NCBI GenBank assembly: GCA_034433995.1
Contig: DAOTZU010000077.1
Coordinates: forward strand, 1 to 12,366
Origin: DAOTZU01 sp034433995
Lineage (GTDB): Bacteria; Chloroflexota; Anaerolineae; UBA1429
Direction of reading: 5' to 3'
DNA: 12,366 nucleotides
Positions within the stretch are counted from its first letter, which is position 1; each line of letters begins with the position of its first letter. The position numbers and the translations under genes were made by a program. Below the pieces are notes generated by a model that saw only the letters and a program-made list of their open reading frames with translations, ran no database searches and was not told the origin of the DNA. This document shows positions 5,953-12,366 of the stretch, one piece after another.

Positions 5953-8358
5953 TCATGCGCCGTTGGGCCCCCGTGCTCTGGGAATATCTTCGCGGATCAA
6001 GGCGGCCACAGGCTGGCTGGCGTAGGCCTGGCGATAGGCGCGGGTCTCACGTAGCAGGTAGCCCAGGGCGTGCCGCGCCTGTTCCTCCGCCTGGCGCAGG
6101 CGCTCGGCCTGTTCCTCAGGGTTTTCCGGCTCCTCCGCCTCCTCTGGGGGCGGCGCGGCCTCGGGCGGGTAGGCGCGCAACCCTTCTGCCTCGCGGCGCA
6201 AGACCACCTTCCCCGCCGCCTCAAGCCCGCGCAAGGCCGCGATGATGGCTTCTTCCCGGGCCCCGATGCGGGCCGCCATGCGCAAAGGATCCACCAAGCC
6301 CCCGTGGGCGCGCAGTGCCACCCGCAACATCCCCGCCACGGCCCGCAGGAACTCGGCCGGCGTCGGCTCGGGCACCGCCAAAGGCGGCAAAAGATAGACT
6401 TCCTGGGGCTGGGCCCGGCGCAGGGCCCAGCGCAATGCCTCCGGGCCAGGGGGCGCGGTGAGGATGGCCAGGGCGATCGCCGGATGTTCTGGCCAGGTGG
6501 CCCGGGTGATGGCGCCCTCCGGGGGTTTTTCCAGGCCCTCGGCCCAAAGGATCAATTGAGGGCCGTAGCGCTGGCGCAACTGTGCCAGCCGTTCTGCGGC
6601 ATCTGCGGCGGCCCGCCAATCCACCACCTCGCGCCCGGCGATCAACATGGCCAGTTCGCGTTGGGCCACGGGGGCCGCTGGGCGCCAATCCACCAGCTCT
6701 ACCTGCAAGCGCGCTTGGCCGCGCCAATAGTTTACGGCCAAGCGAAAGGCCAGATCTATCCGCTCGCCGGGCTGGGGCAACTCTTGCGCGTTGAACCAGG
6801 TGGCCCGCAGGCCTCGGCCGGTCTCGTCGTCCAAGTAGAGATGACGGTGGGGCGTGGCCCGGCGTCGGCTCACATCCTCCACCCGCACCAAGATGCCCCC
6901 CGCCGTCATGAATACTGGCTGCGGGTTGCCTGGCCCAAAGGGGGCCAGCCGCAGCACCTCTTGGGCCAGGGGCAAACCGATCTCCTCCCAAGGGATCTCG
7001 GCGGCGATCTCCAGGGGCGGGAGGCGCCGTTCGGGGTGGTGTGCTCGCATCCAGGCCAGCAAGCCCCGCCGGAAATCTTTTTCGCGCTCCGGCAAAAGGG
7101 AGAACCCCGCCGCCATGGGGTGTCCGCCCTCCCGCAGCAGATGCTCCCGCTGGCTGAGGATGGCTGCGTGGATGTCTATCCCCTCCACCGAGCGCGCCGA
7201 GCCGACGCTGGGTTGGCCTGGGCGTCGGGCGATCAGCACCGCCGGCCGATCGTAGCGTTGGGCCAGCTCCCCCGCCACCAGGCCTAACACCCCCGGCTCC
7301 CAGTTCTCGCCCACCACCACCAAGGCCGGCTGGCGGAGGAGGTCGGCCTCCCGAGCCAGGAGCTCCTCCACCGCCATCTGCACCGCTTCGGTGCGCGCTT
7401 GGCGCTCCAGGTTTAGCGTCTCCAGCTCTTGAGCCAGGGCCTCGGCTTCGCCCCGATCCTGGGTGAGCAGCAGGCGCACCGCCGAACGGGCATCGGCCAG
7501 GCGGCCGGCGGCGTTGAGGCGCGGCCCCAGTTGGAAACCGATGGTCTGTTCATCCAGGTGGGGCAGGTCGAGCTGGGCCAGCCGGGCCAGGGCGAGCAGG
7601 CCGGGGCGCTCCGTGGCCCTGAGGGCGGCCAGGCCGCGCTGCACCAAATAGCGCACCTCGCCCACTTGGGTGGCCACATCGGCCACCAGGCCCAGGGCCA
7701 CCAGGTCCAGCGTCCTCTCCAGCGCCGCCGCGCCATCGCCCAGCAGGGCGCGGGCCACCAGATAGGCCACCCCCGCGCCGGAAAGCTCGCGCAGCGGGTG
7801 CTGGTCAGGGAGCATCTTCGGATCCAGCAGAGCCTGGGCCGGGGGCAGATCGGCGGGCAAATCGTGGTGATCGGTGATGAGGATGGTCAGCCCCGCCGCC
7901 ACGCCTTGGGCCACCACCGTGGCATCGTTGATCCCTGTATCGCAGGTGATGAGGATCGCGATGCCGTCGCGGAGGGCCTCGGCGATGGCCCGCGGCGGCA
8001 GGCCGTGCCCTTCGTCGCGGCGGGGCAGGTCGTAATCCACCTGAGCGCCGGCGGCGGAGAGGGTCTCCACGAGCACCGCCGTGGCCGTCTGGCCGTCGGC
8101 ATCAAAATCTCCCCAGACGCGCACCGGCGCCCCTTGGCCCATGGCCCGACGCAAGATGGCGATGGCTTGCTCCATCCCCGGCAGCTCCCAGGGGGATGTG
8201 GGGGGATAGAATGCGGGGTCGAGGAAGGCGCGGGCCTGTTCGACCTCCCTCAGGCCGCGTTGCACCAAGAGGCGCGCCACCAGGGTATGCCCTCCGATCG
8301 CCTCGCGGAGAGCTGGTGGCACCTCCGGCGCGGGCAGCGGCAGCCACGAACGGGGCAT
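5953..8358 (-). CDS. recJ: RecJ-type single-strand DNA exonuclease, DHH family
   Basis: The protein has 801 residues, longer than E. coli RecJ (577) and similar to long RecJ proteins of Firmicutes. Metal-ligand motifs are present: GDFDADG (83-89), CDTGI (D140), DHH (163-165), the aspartate of VADVA (D227), LNAAGR (281-286), GSARS (386-390) and GGHPMAAGF (411-419) of the DHHA1 part. The OB-fold part runs from about 470 to 560 (LAPFGPGNPQPVF). Residues 560-735 form a C-terminal region with a winged-helix-like stretch near 685-735, then an acidic, glutamate-rich likely coiled coil (735-770). RecJ degrades single-stranded DNA 5' to 3' in recombination and repair. Some satellite positions differ from the usual pattern: WEPG at 353-356 instead of WHxG, and GEVR instead of GENR. 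It is the third gene after the beta-helix and DUF72 genes, 23 bases past DUF72. The stop lies 12 bases from the opposing fusion gene. Confidence 0.92.
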   Translation of the reverse strand: MPRSWLPLPAPEVPPALREAIGGHTLVARLLVQRGLREVEQARAFLDPAFYPPTSPWELPGMEQAIAILRRAMGQGAPVRVWGDFDADGQTATAVLVETLSAAGAQVDYDLPRRDEGHGLPPRAIAEALRDGIAILITCDTGINDATVVAQGVAAGLTILITDHHDLPADLPPAQALLDPKMLPDQHPLRELSGAGVAYLVARALLGDGAAALERTLDLVALGLVADVATQVGEVRYLVQRGLAALRATERPGLLALARLAQLDLPHLDEQTIGFQLGPRLNAAGRLADARSAVRLLLTQDRGEAEALAQELETLNLERQARTEAVQMAVEELLAREADLLRQPALVVVGENWEPGVLGLVAGELAQRYDRPAVLIARRPGQPSVGSARSVEGIDIHAAILSQREHLLREGGHPMAAGFSLLPEREKDFRRGLLAWMRAHHPERRLPPLEIAAEIPWEEIGLPLAQEVLRLAPFGPGNPQPVFMTAGGILVRVEDVSRRRATPHRHLYLDDETGRGLRATWFNAQELPQPGERIDLAFRLAVNYWRGQARLQVELVDWRPAAPVAQRELAMLIAGREVVDWRAAADAAERLAQLRQRYGPQLILWAEGLEKPPEGAITRATWPEHPAIALAILTAPPGPEALRWALRRAQPQEVYLLPPLAVPEPTPAEFLRAVAGMLRVALRAHGGLVDPLRMAARIGAREEAIIAALRGLEAAGKVVLRREAEGLRAYPPEAAPPPEEAEEPENPEEQAERLRQAEEQARHALGYLLRETRAYRQAYASQPVAALIREDIPRARGPNGA

Positions 8359-8381
8359 GAGCCTAAGGCCTCCGCAAAGCG

Positions 8382-9200
8382 TCAGCGCACTTCAAGCCCC
8401 GGCACATTGTGCAGGGCCAGGCGCATCTGGCCGGCGTTACGCACAGCGTAATCCTGGGCGTTGTTGTTGAATAGGAGATGGATCTCGCGGGCCTGCTGGG
8501 CCAATTGCTCCACCTTGGGCACCCACGCGGCCAGCTCTTCTGGGGAGTAGAGGTAATCGAAACGTTCGCCGGTGGTGCTGACCTTGGCATACCATTTGGC
8601 CGCGTTACGCCCATGAAAGCGCACCACGGCCAGGGCGGGGTTGGTCACCTCCAAGAGAGGGGGGACGCTGCCCGAGCCCACCTGGGGCTCGTCGGCCACC
8701 ACAAGGACCAATCCCTGGGCGCGCAACCGGGCCAAAAGCTCCGGCACATGGGGCCCTTCCAGCCAGGAGCGATGGCGGAACTCGATCCCGATGCGGTCGC
8801 CGGGGAACTGTGCCGGCAGGCCCTCCAAATAGGCCAAGTTGCGCTCGTGGTACACGAACCAGGGCGGAAACTGAAACAACAAGGCCCCCAGCTTGCCCGC
8901 CTCGCGCAGAGGCCGGAGCGAGGCGCTGAAGGCCTTGGCCACCTCCGGCGTGGGCGGCTGGTCTCGATCGTGCCAGGTGAGCTGGCGGAAAGGTTTAACA
9001 TCAAAAAGGAAGCCCGGTGGCGTGCGCTCCGCCCACAGGGCGAAATTGCGCGCCGGCATCAGCCGGTAAAAGCTTGCATCCACCTCCACGATGGAGAAAT
9101 GCTGGGCGTAGAAGGCGATCCGCTGGTTGGGCGGCAAGCCCTCCGGATAAAAGGGGTGGTGATCCGCCCAACTGCAGGTGCCCACCCACACGCGGCTCAT
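8382..9200 (-). CDS. DUF72 domain protein (YecE-like)
   Basis: A complete DUF72 protein of 272 residues, of the family that includes YecE. The family has a TIM-barrel-like fold and no established biochemical role. Landmarks in order are VGTCSW (6-11), FYPEGLPP (17-24), IVEVDASFYRLMP (37-49), a W...TPPGFLFDVKP strand (56-70), GALLFQFPP (105-113), IEFRHRSW (139-146), VRFHGR (193-198) and LLFNNNAQDYAVRNA (242-256). The start at 9200 has GGAGGAGG about 8 bases upstream. Another ATG nearer that site is out of frame. The gene is 29 bases after the beta-helix gene and 23 bases before recJ, so co-transcription of all three is likely. No signal peptide is visible, so it should be cytosolic. A nucleic-acid or repair link through recJ would only be guilt by association. 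Confidence 0.93.
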   Translation of the reverse strand: MSRVWVGTCSWADHHPFYPEGLPPNQRIAFYAQHFSIVEVDASFYRLMPARNFALWAERTPPGFLFDVKPFRQLTWHDRDQPPTPEVAKAFSASLRPLREAGKLGALLFQFPPWFVYHERNLAYLEGLPAQFPGDRIGIEFRHRSWLEGPHVPELLARLRAQGLVLVVADEPQVGSGSVPPLLEVTNPALAVVRFHGRNAAKWYAKVSTTGERFDYLYSPEELAAWVPKVEQLAQQAREIHLLFNNNAQDYAVRNAGQMRLALHNVPGLEVR

Positions 9201-9229
9201 GGTTCATGCCTCCTCCCGCTGGGCGCGCC

Positions 9230-11437
9230 TCACCGCCGGCGCGGGCCGATCTCCTCCCAAGGGATGGGCTGCAGACCCGGAATGCGACGGTAGGCCTCGG
9301 CATCGTCGCGCAGTTTGAAATTCATCTTGGCGGCATCCACAAAGCCGGGGTCGTCGTCGGTGAACCAGTTATCGGCAAAGGTGCCATGGATCCGCGCTGG
9401 CTCCTCAACCTGCATCTTGGGCGAGCGCACCATCAGGTTGCGGCGAAAGACGTTGCGCTTGGGCGTGCCCGGATCATCATCCAAGATATTGACCAGCTCC
9501 GGGTAACGGCTGGCCCACGGCTCATCCTGGTAAGGCATGGCCCGCAGACCCTTCATGATGGTGCTGCCCTCAGCCAGCTCGCCCTTCATCCAGCCCAGGC
9601 CACGGGCATCCAGCATGAGGGCCTCGGCGCAATCGATGATGATATTGTCTTCCATGATGTTATCGCAGCCGCCGCCGATGAGCATGGCCCGTTGCACGCG
9701 GTAAAAGACGTTGCCCAAAACCTTGGTGCCGCAGAAGGTGTCGTCCAGGTACACAGCCTGCACGCCCACGTGGTTGCCCCCGCCGATATCGTGGAAAAAG
9801 TTGTGGCGGATGATGGTGCCGCGCATGGTCCAATCGCGCCCGGCATAGATGGCGCCGGCATCGTCTGTCTCGGTGCAGACGTGGTGGATCTCGTTGAACT
9901 CGATCAGGTGCTCGTTGCCGCTGAACGCGATGGCCTCGTGGGGGGCATCGTGGATCAGGTTGTGCTGCGCGCGGCAGCCCACCCCCGAAAGGCTGATGGC
10001 GGGCCGATAGGTGCGTTCCAGGCGTGCGTAATGGTGGATGTGGTTATCCTGGGCGTAATGCCCAGCCGGCGTGAGGGTGACCCTCTCCCCGCCGGAGAGG
10101 CTGATCCCTCCGCCACCGGTTTGGTAGATGTGGCAACCCTCCACACCGTGGTTGCTGCCTCGACGGATGACCACCGCGTCGCCGGCCAGGTTGCGGATGG
10201 TGCACCCGCTGATGAGGTCGCCCGTGCCGCCGCTGATCTCGATCCCTGTGCCGCGGCCCAGCTCCAACACCAGGTCGCGCAGGAACACATAGGAGGCGTC
10301 CTCCAAGAGCACCAAGGGTTTATCCAGCACCGAGAGGGCCACGTGATGCGCCGCCAAAGGCGCCGGTGGCCAAAAGTAGAGCATCCCCGTCTGGCGATCG
10401 ACATAATATTCGCCGGGAGCATCCAGCTCCTCCAGCAGGTTCAGAGCATAGTAGTAACCGCCGGAGGGGCCGCCCAGCCCATAATGGTGGGGCGCGGCGA
10501 AGTTAATCTGCCGCTTTGCCGGGTCAATAGAGGCCACCTTCAACCCCTCATCGTACCACTTGTAACACCAATAGCCATAGAGATACACCTCCGGCGCCTG
10601 GCTCCAGCGTTGCGGGCGGTCGCCCGCATAGATGAAGCTGCCCGGCCGGTCCGGGGTCTCGCCGAAGCGGGGTTTTGAGCCGGGGTCCACCACCTGGACC
10701 ACTTGAGCATAGCCCTCGTTGGGCCAACGGGCCAAGGTCATGGGTTGGCCGTCGAAAAAGAGCTCCAGCCAGCCGGCGTAACCCTTGAACCGCGCCGGCC
10801 AGGGCCGGCCGAAATCCTCCAGGCCCAAGGTTTTGAGATCGGCCTGCCACACCTGTCCCCTGGCGCCCTCATCCAACCGGGCCAGGATGGCCGGGTCATC
10901 CACCAGGCGAAAGGCCTCGGCGGGCACCTCCACCCCGCCGCTGAGCCGGGCCTCCTCGCCGGGGTAGGCCTGGAAGACAACCGGCGCATCGGGCCGGCCG
11001 GCGTCGCGCAGATCGAGGCGCAGAGTCTCGGTGAGGGCATACGTGCCTCCGCGCAACCAGATGCGCGCCCCTCCTTTGGGCAGGCCTTGAGCCACCCGGA
11101 AATCTCGCAGCGCGTCGCGGGCGCGGGGCAGCGTGGCAAAGGGGGATTCTGCTGTGCCCTCACCGGCATCATCACCCTGGGGCGAGATATAGAGTTCGAG
11201 GGCAAAAGTTTCTTCAGGCATGGGTTGCTCCTCTCGTGGCGGGCTGGGCTGGGCTGTGGGCAGGATGATGGGCGAAGGAGTGGCCTCTGGCGTGGCGGGG
11301 GAGGCGATGCAGCCTCCCAGGACCAACATCAAGGCCAAGGGAAGCCAGCCCGTAGCTCCCCACCTCCTCCGGCGGGCCCCCGGACGGCTGGACCGCCCCA
11401 CAACCCGCGAATGGTTGGCTATTTTGAGATTCTTCAT
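9230..11437 (-). CDS. Lipoprotein with right-handed parallel beta-helix domain, probable polysaccharide-active enzyme
   Basis: The protein has 735 residues. A basic n-region of about 31 residues precedes a hydrophobic segment and a lipobox (LVLGGC, C43), so it should be a lipid-anchored, exported protein. A Pro/Thr/Glu-rich linker (44-76) follows. The ectodomain opens with YISPQGDD...ESPFATLPRARDALR (83-111), typical of polysaccharide-active beta-helix proteins. A non-helix region of about 250 residues comes next, then beta-helix coils (about 375-620) with asparagine-ladder-like steps such as HNLIHD, FNEIHH, RHNFFHD, GNVFYR. Conserved acidic spots include TDDAGAIYAGRDW (524-536) and YLDD (563-566). 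It may be GH141-like or a lyase; the reaction is unproven. The ATG at 11437 is chosen because a promoter and GGAG lie just upstream; the frame to 11512 would run through them. First gene of the unit with DUF72 and recJ, divergent from the Gfo/Idh/MocA gene. Confidence 0.88.
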   Translation of the reverse strand: MKNLKIANHSRVVGRSSRPGARRRRWGATGWLPLALMLVLGGCIASPATPEATPSPIILPTAQPSPPREEQPMPEETFALELYISPQGDDAGEGTAESPFATLPRARDALRDFRVAQGLPKGGARIWLRGGTYALTETLRLDLRDAGRPDAPVVFQAYPGEEARLSGGVEVPAEAFRLVDDPAILARLDEGARGQVWQADLKTLGLEDFGRPWPARFKGYAGWLELFFDGQPMTLARWPNEGYAQVVQVVDPGSKPRFGETPDRPGSFIYAGDRPQRWSQAPEVYLYGYWCYKWYDEGLKVASIDPAKRQINFAAPHHYGLGGPSGGYYYALNLLEELDAPGEYYVDRQTGMLYFWPPAPLAAHHVALSVLDKPLVLLEDASYVFLRDLVLELGRGTGIEISGGTGDLISGCTIRNLAGDAVVIRRGSNHGVEGCHIYQTGGGGISLSGGERVTLTPAGHYAQDNHIHHYARLERTYRPAISLSGVGCRAQHNLIHDAPHEAIAFSGNEHLIEFNEIHHVCTETDDAGAIYAGRDWTMRGTIIRHNFFHDIGGGNHVGVQAVYLDDTFCGTKVLGNVFYRVQRAMLIGGGCDNIMEDNIIIDCAEALMLDARGLGWMKGELAEGSTIMKGLRAMPYQDEPWASRYPELVNILDDDPGTPKRNVFRRNLMVRSPKMQVEEPARIHGTFADNWFTDDDPGFVDAAKMNFKLRDDAEAYRRIPGLQPIPWEEIGPRRR

Positions 11438-11459
11438 GCCTACTATGCTCCGTGGCGAA

Positions 11460-11488
11460 AGTATAAGCCCGCAGGAGGGGCGCGTCAA
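11460..11488 (-). promoter_or_regulatory. Sigma70-type promoter of the beta-helix, DUF72, recJ unit
   Basis: On the minus strand TTGACG (11488-11483) and TATACT (11465-11460) are separated by exactly 17 bases. Transcription would start near 11453, so the leader is only about 16 bases and the GGAG ribosome site (11451-11448) lies almost at its 5' end. This supports the ATG at 11437 as the true start of the lipoprotein gene. Confidence 0.8.
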
Positions 11489-11606
11489 GCGGCTGGACCC
11501 AGCGAGGTTCATCTGGGTTTTTATGGCGTCGCGTGAAATTGTGGCGTGTTGTGGCGGGAGTGCATCCGCGATACATGATTCCGGGCAGACCTGCGCCGGC
11601 GGATCG

Positions 11607-11636
11607 TTCGCTTGTCCTCCTCTTTCAGCTTATAAT
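11607..11636 (+). promoter_or_regulatory. Probable promoter of the oxidoreductase gene
   Basis: A perfect -10 hexamer TATAAT lies at 11631-11636, 33 bases before the ATG at 11670. The -35 region is poor: TTCGCT at 11607-11612 with an 18-base spacer matches only three of six bases. This suggests activator dependence or a weak promoter. An 8-base perfect palindrome CGCCGGCG (11594-11601) lies just upstream of the -35 region, where an activator could bind. That last point is speculative. Confidence 0.6.
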
Positions 11637-11669
11637 CGTTGGGCGACTATATCTTGGAAAGGAAGGAAC

Positions 11670-12366
11670 ATGTACAAGGTAGGTATCATCGGCTTGGGCA
11701 AGATCGCTGCCGGCTATGGCAAGCCCGAGGACGCGGCTCCTTATTGCCATGTGGGTGGCATCCGCTTCAGCCAGAAGGTGGCATTGGCGGCCGTGGCCGA
11801 TCTCTCCGCAGCGGCGCGGGAGGCGTTCCGCCAAAAGTGGGGGCCCTATTTCCCCCACACCCGCTATTACGAGAGCGGCCAGGCCATGTTGGCCGCGGAG
11901 CGGTTGGATATTGTCGCCGTGTGCGTGCGCGGGCCGTACCACTTGCAAACCATGATGGAGGTGATCGCCGCCGGGCCGCGGGCCATCTTTTTGGAAAAGC
12001 CACCTTCCTGCTCTTTGGAGGAGATGGACCAGATGGTGGCCGCCGCCCAGGCCAGAGGGATCCCCATCACCGTCTCCTATTCGCGGCACTGGTGTCCCCA
12101 TGTGTTGCGGTTGCAGGAGTTGGTGCAAGGGGGGATCATCGGCAAGGTGCAGATGGTGGTGGGGTATAACGGCCACAACATCCTCTCCTTTGCCAGCCAC
12201 ACGACGGACCTCATCTGCCAGTTCGCCGGCTATGACCCGGTGGCCGTCTATGCCCGGGGCCATCTGCCCGAGGGGGAGGTGCCCGCGGGCTATGAACCGG
12301 AGCCCCAGCTCGACGCCATGATCATCGAGTTTCACAGCGGGGTGGTGGGCATCCAGGTGGGCGGCG
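11670..12366 (+). CDS. Gfo/Idh/MocA family oxidoreductase, N-terminal part
   Basis: The frame is open from ATG at 11670 to the window end: 232 codons of a gene that probably has 320-400. GGAAGG lies 4 bases before the start. The N-terminal Rossmann domain begins MYKVGIIGLGKIA with the nucleotide-binding GxGxxA pattern (8-13). LEKPPS (108-113) holds the family's EKP motif with the lysine K110 near the active site. SHTTDL (176-181) corresponds to the conserved HxxD segment of the C-terminal domain. Family members are NAD(P)-dependent dehydrogenases acting on sugars, inositols, sugar acids or bile pigments. The substrate cannot be assigned, and a GxxxGYGKPEDAAPYCHV insert-like segment (10-28) follows the glycine motif. 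The gene is divergent from the beta-helix lipoprotein gene with 232 bases between, which is compatible with a shared role in carbohydrate use. Confidence 0.9.
   Translation, partial: MYKVGIIGLGKIAAGYGKPEDAAPYCHVGGIRFSQKVALAAVADLSAAAREAFRQKWGPYFPHTRYYESGQAMLAAERLDIVAVCVRGPYHLQTMMEVIAAGPRAIFLEKPPSCSLEEMDQMVAAAQARGIPITVSYSRHWCPHVLRLQELVQGGIIGKVQMVVGYNGHNILSFASHTTDLICQFAGYDPVAVYARGHLPEGEVPAGYEPEPQLDAMIIEFHSGVVGIQVGG

Noticed and set aside
9017..10678. A 553-codon open frame on the plus strand opposite the DUF72 and beta-helix genes
   Set aside because: It is a GC-driven shadow of two well-supported minus-strand genes. Its translation has low-complexity Ala/His/Gly/Arg content and no family resemblance or ribosome site. 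The same holds for plus-strand frames at 333-1484, 1535-2527, 2394-3779, 6070-7287 and 7429-8451.
1..12366. A defence island, phage or other novel multi-gene system
   Set aside because: All eleven genes fall into known families or describable types. There are no integrase, toxin, nuclease-effector or transposase genes, and no shift in base composition was noticed.

Overview
The window is GC-rich (roughly 60-65% by eye) bacterial DNA, densely coded, with well-formed Shine-Dalgarno sites and sigma70-type promoters. It has no rRNA, tRNA, insertion sequence or CRISPR array. The gene set (AmmeMemoRadiSam radical SAM enzyme, Tdh plus Kbl, an FmdE-type domain, a lipobox beta-helix protein) and a heptameric intergenic repeat fit an anaerobic or thermophilic Chloroflexota-like (Anaerolineae-type) bacterium. 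That placement is an inference from gene content, not a measured taxonomy.

Layout. (1) 1-250 (+): 3' end of a TauE/SafE-type membrane exporter. (2) 300-3731 (-): a unit transcribed tdh, then kbl, then amrS, i.e. the two-step threonine-to-glycine pathway followed by an AmmeMemoRadiSam-type radical SAM enzyme. An array of about six heptamers lies in the tdh-kbl spacer. (3) 3900-4550 (-): a small polytopic membrane protein built from three repeats, with a clear promoter of its own. (4) 4551-4923: a 373-base divergent intergenic region with two promoter candidates and, between them, a block of three perfect short-loop hairpins. (5) 4924-5940 (+): an FmdE-type metal-binding domain fused to a TrmO/TsaA-type tRNA methyltransferase domain. 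(6) 5953-11437 (-): a unit transcribed beta-helix lipoprotein, then DUF72 protein, then RecJ-type exonuclease, behind a near-consensus promoter. (7) 11670-12366 (+): a divergently transcribed Gfo/Idh/MocA oxidoreductase, cut by the window end.

How the genes work together. Tdh oxidises L-threonine to 2-amino-3-ketobutyrate and Kbl cleaves this with CoA to glycine and acetyl-CoA. The AmrS role is unknown, and its usual Memo/AMMECR1 partners are not in the window. The surface beta-helix protein and the divergent sugar-type oxidoreductase may both act on carbohydrate. DUF72 and RecJ appear to be downstream passengers of the beta-helix promoter. No defence island or other coherent undescribed multi-gene system is visible. 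The most unusual items are the FmdE-TrmO fusion, the triple-hairpin block, the heptamer array, the 53-residue repeat in the membrane protein and the divergent RecJ motifs.
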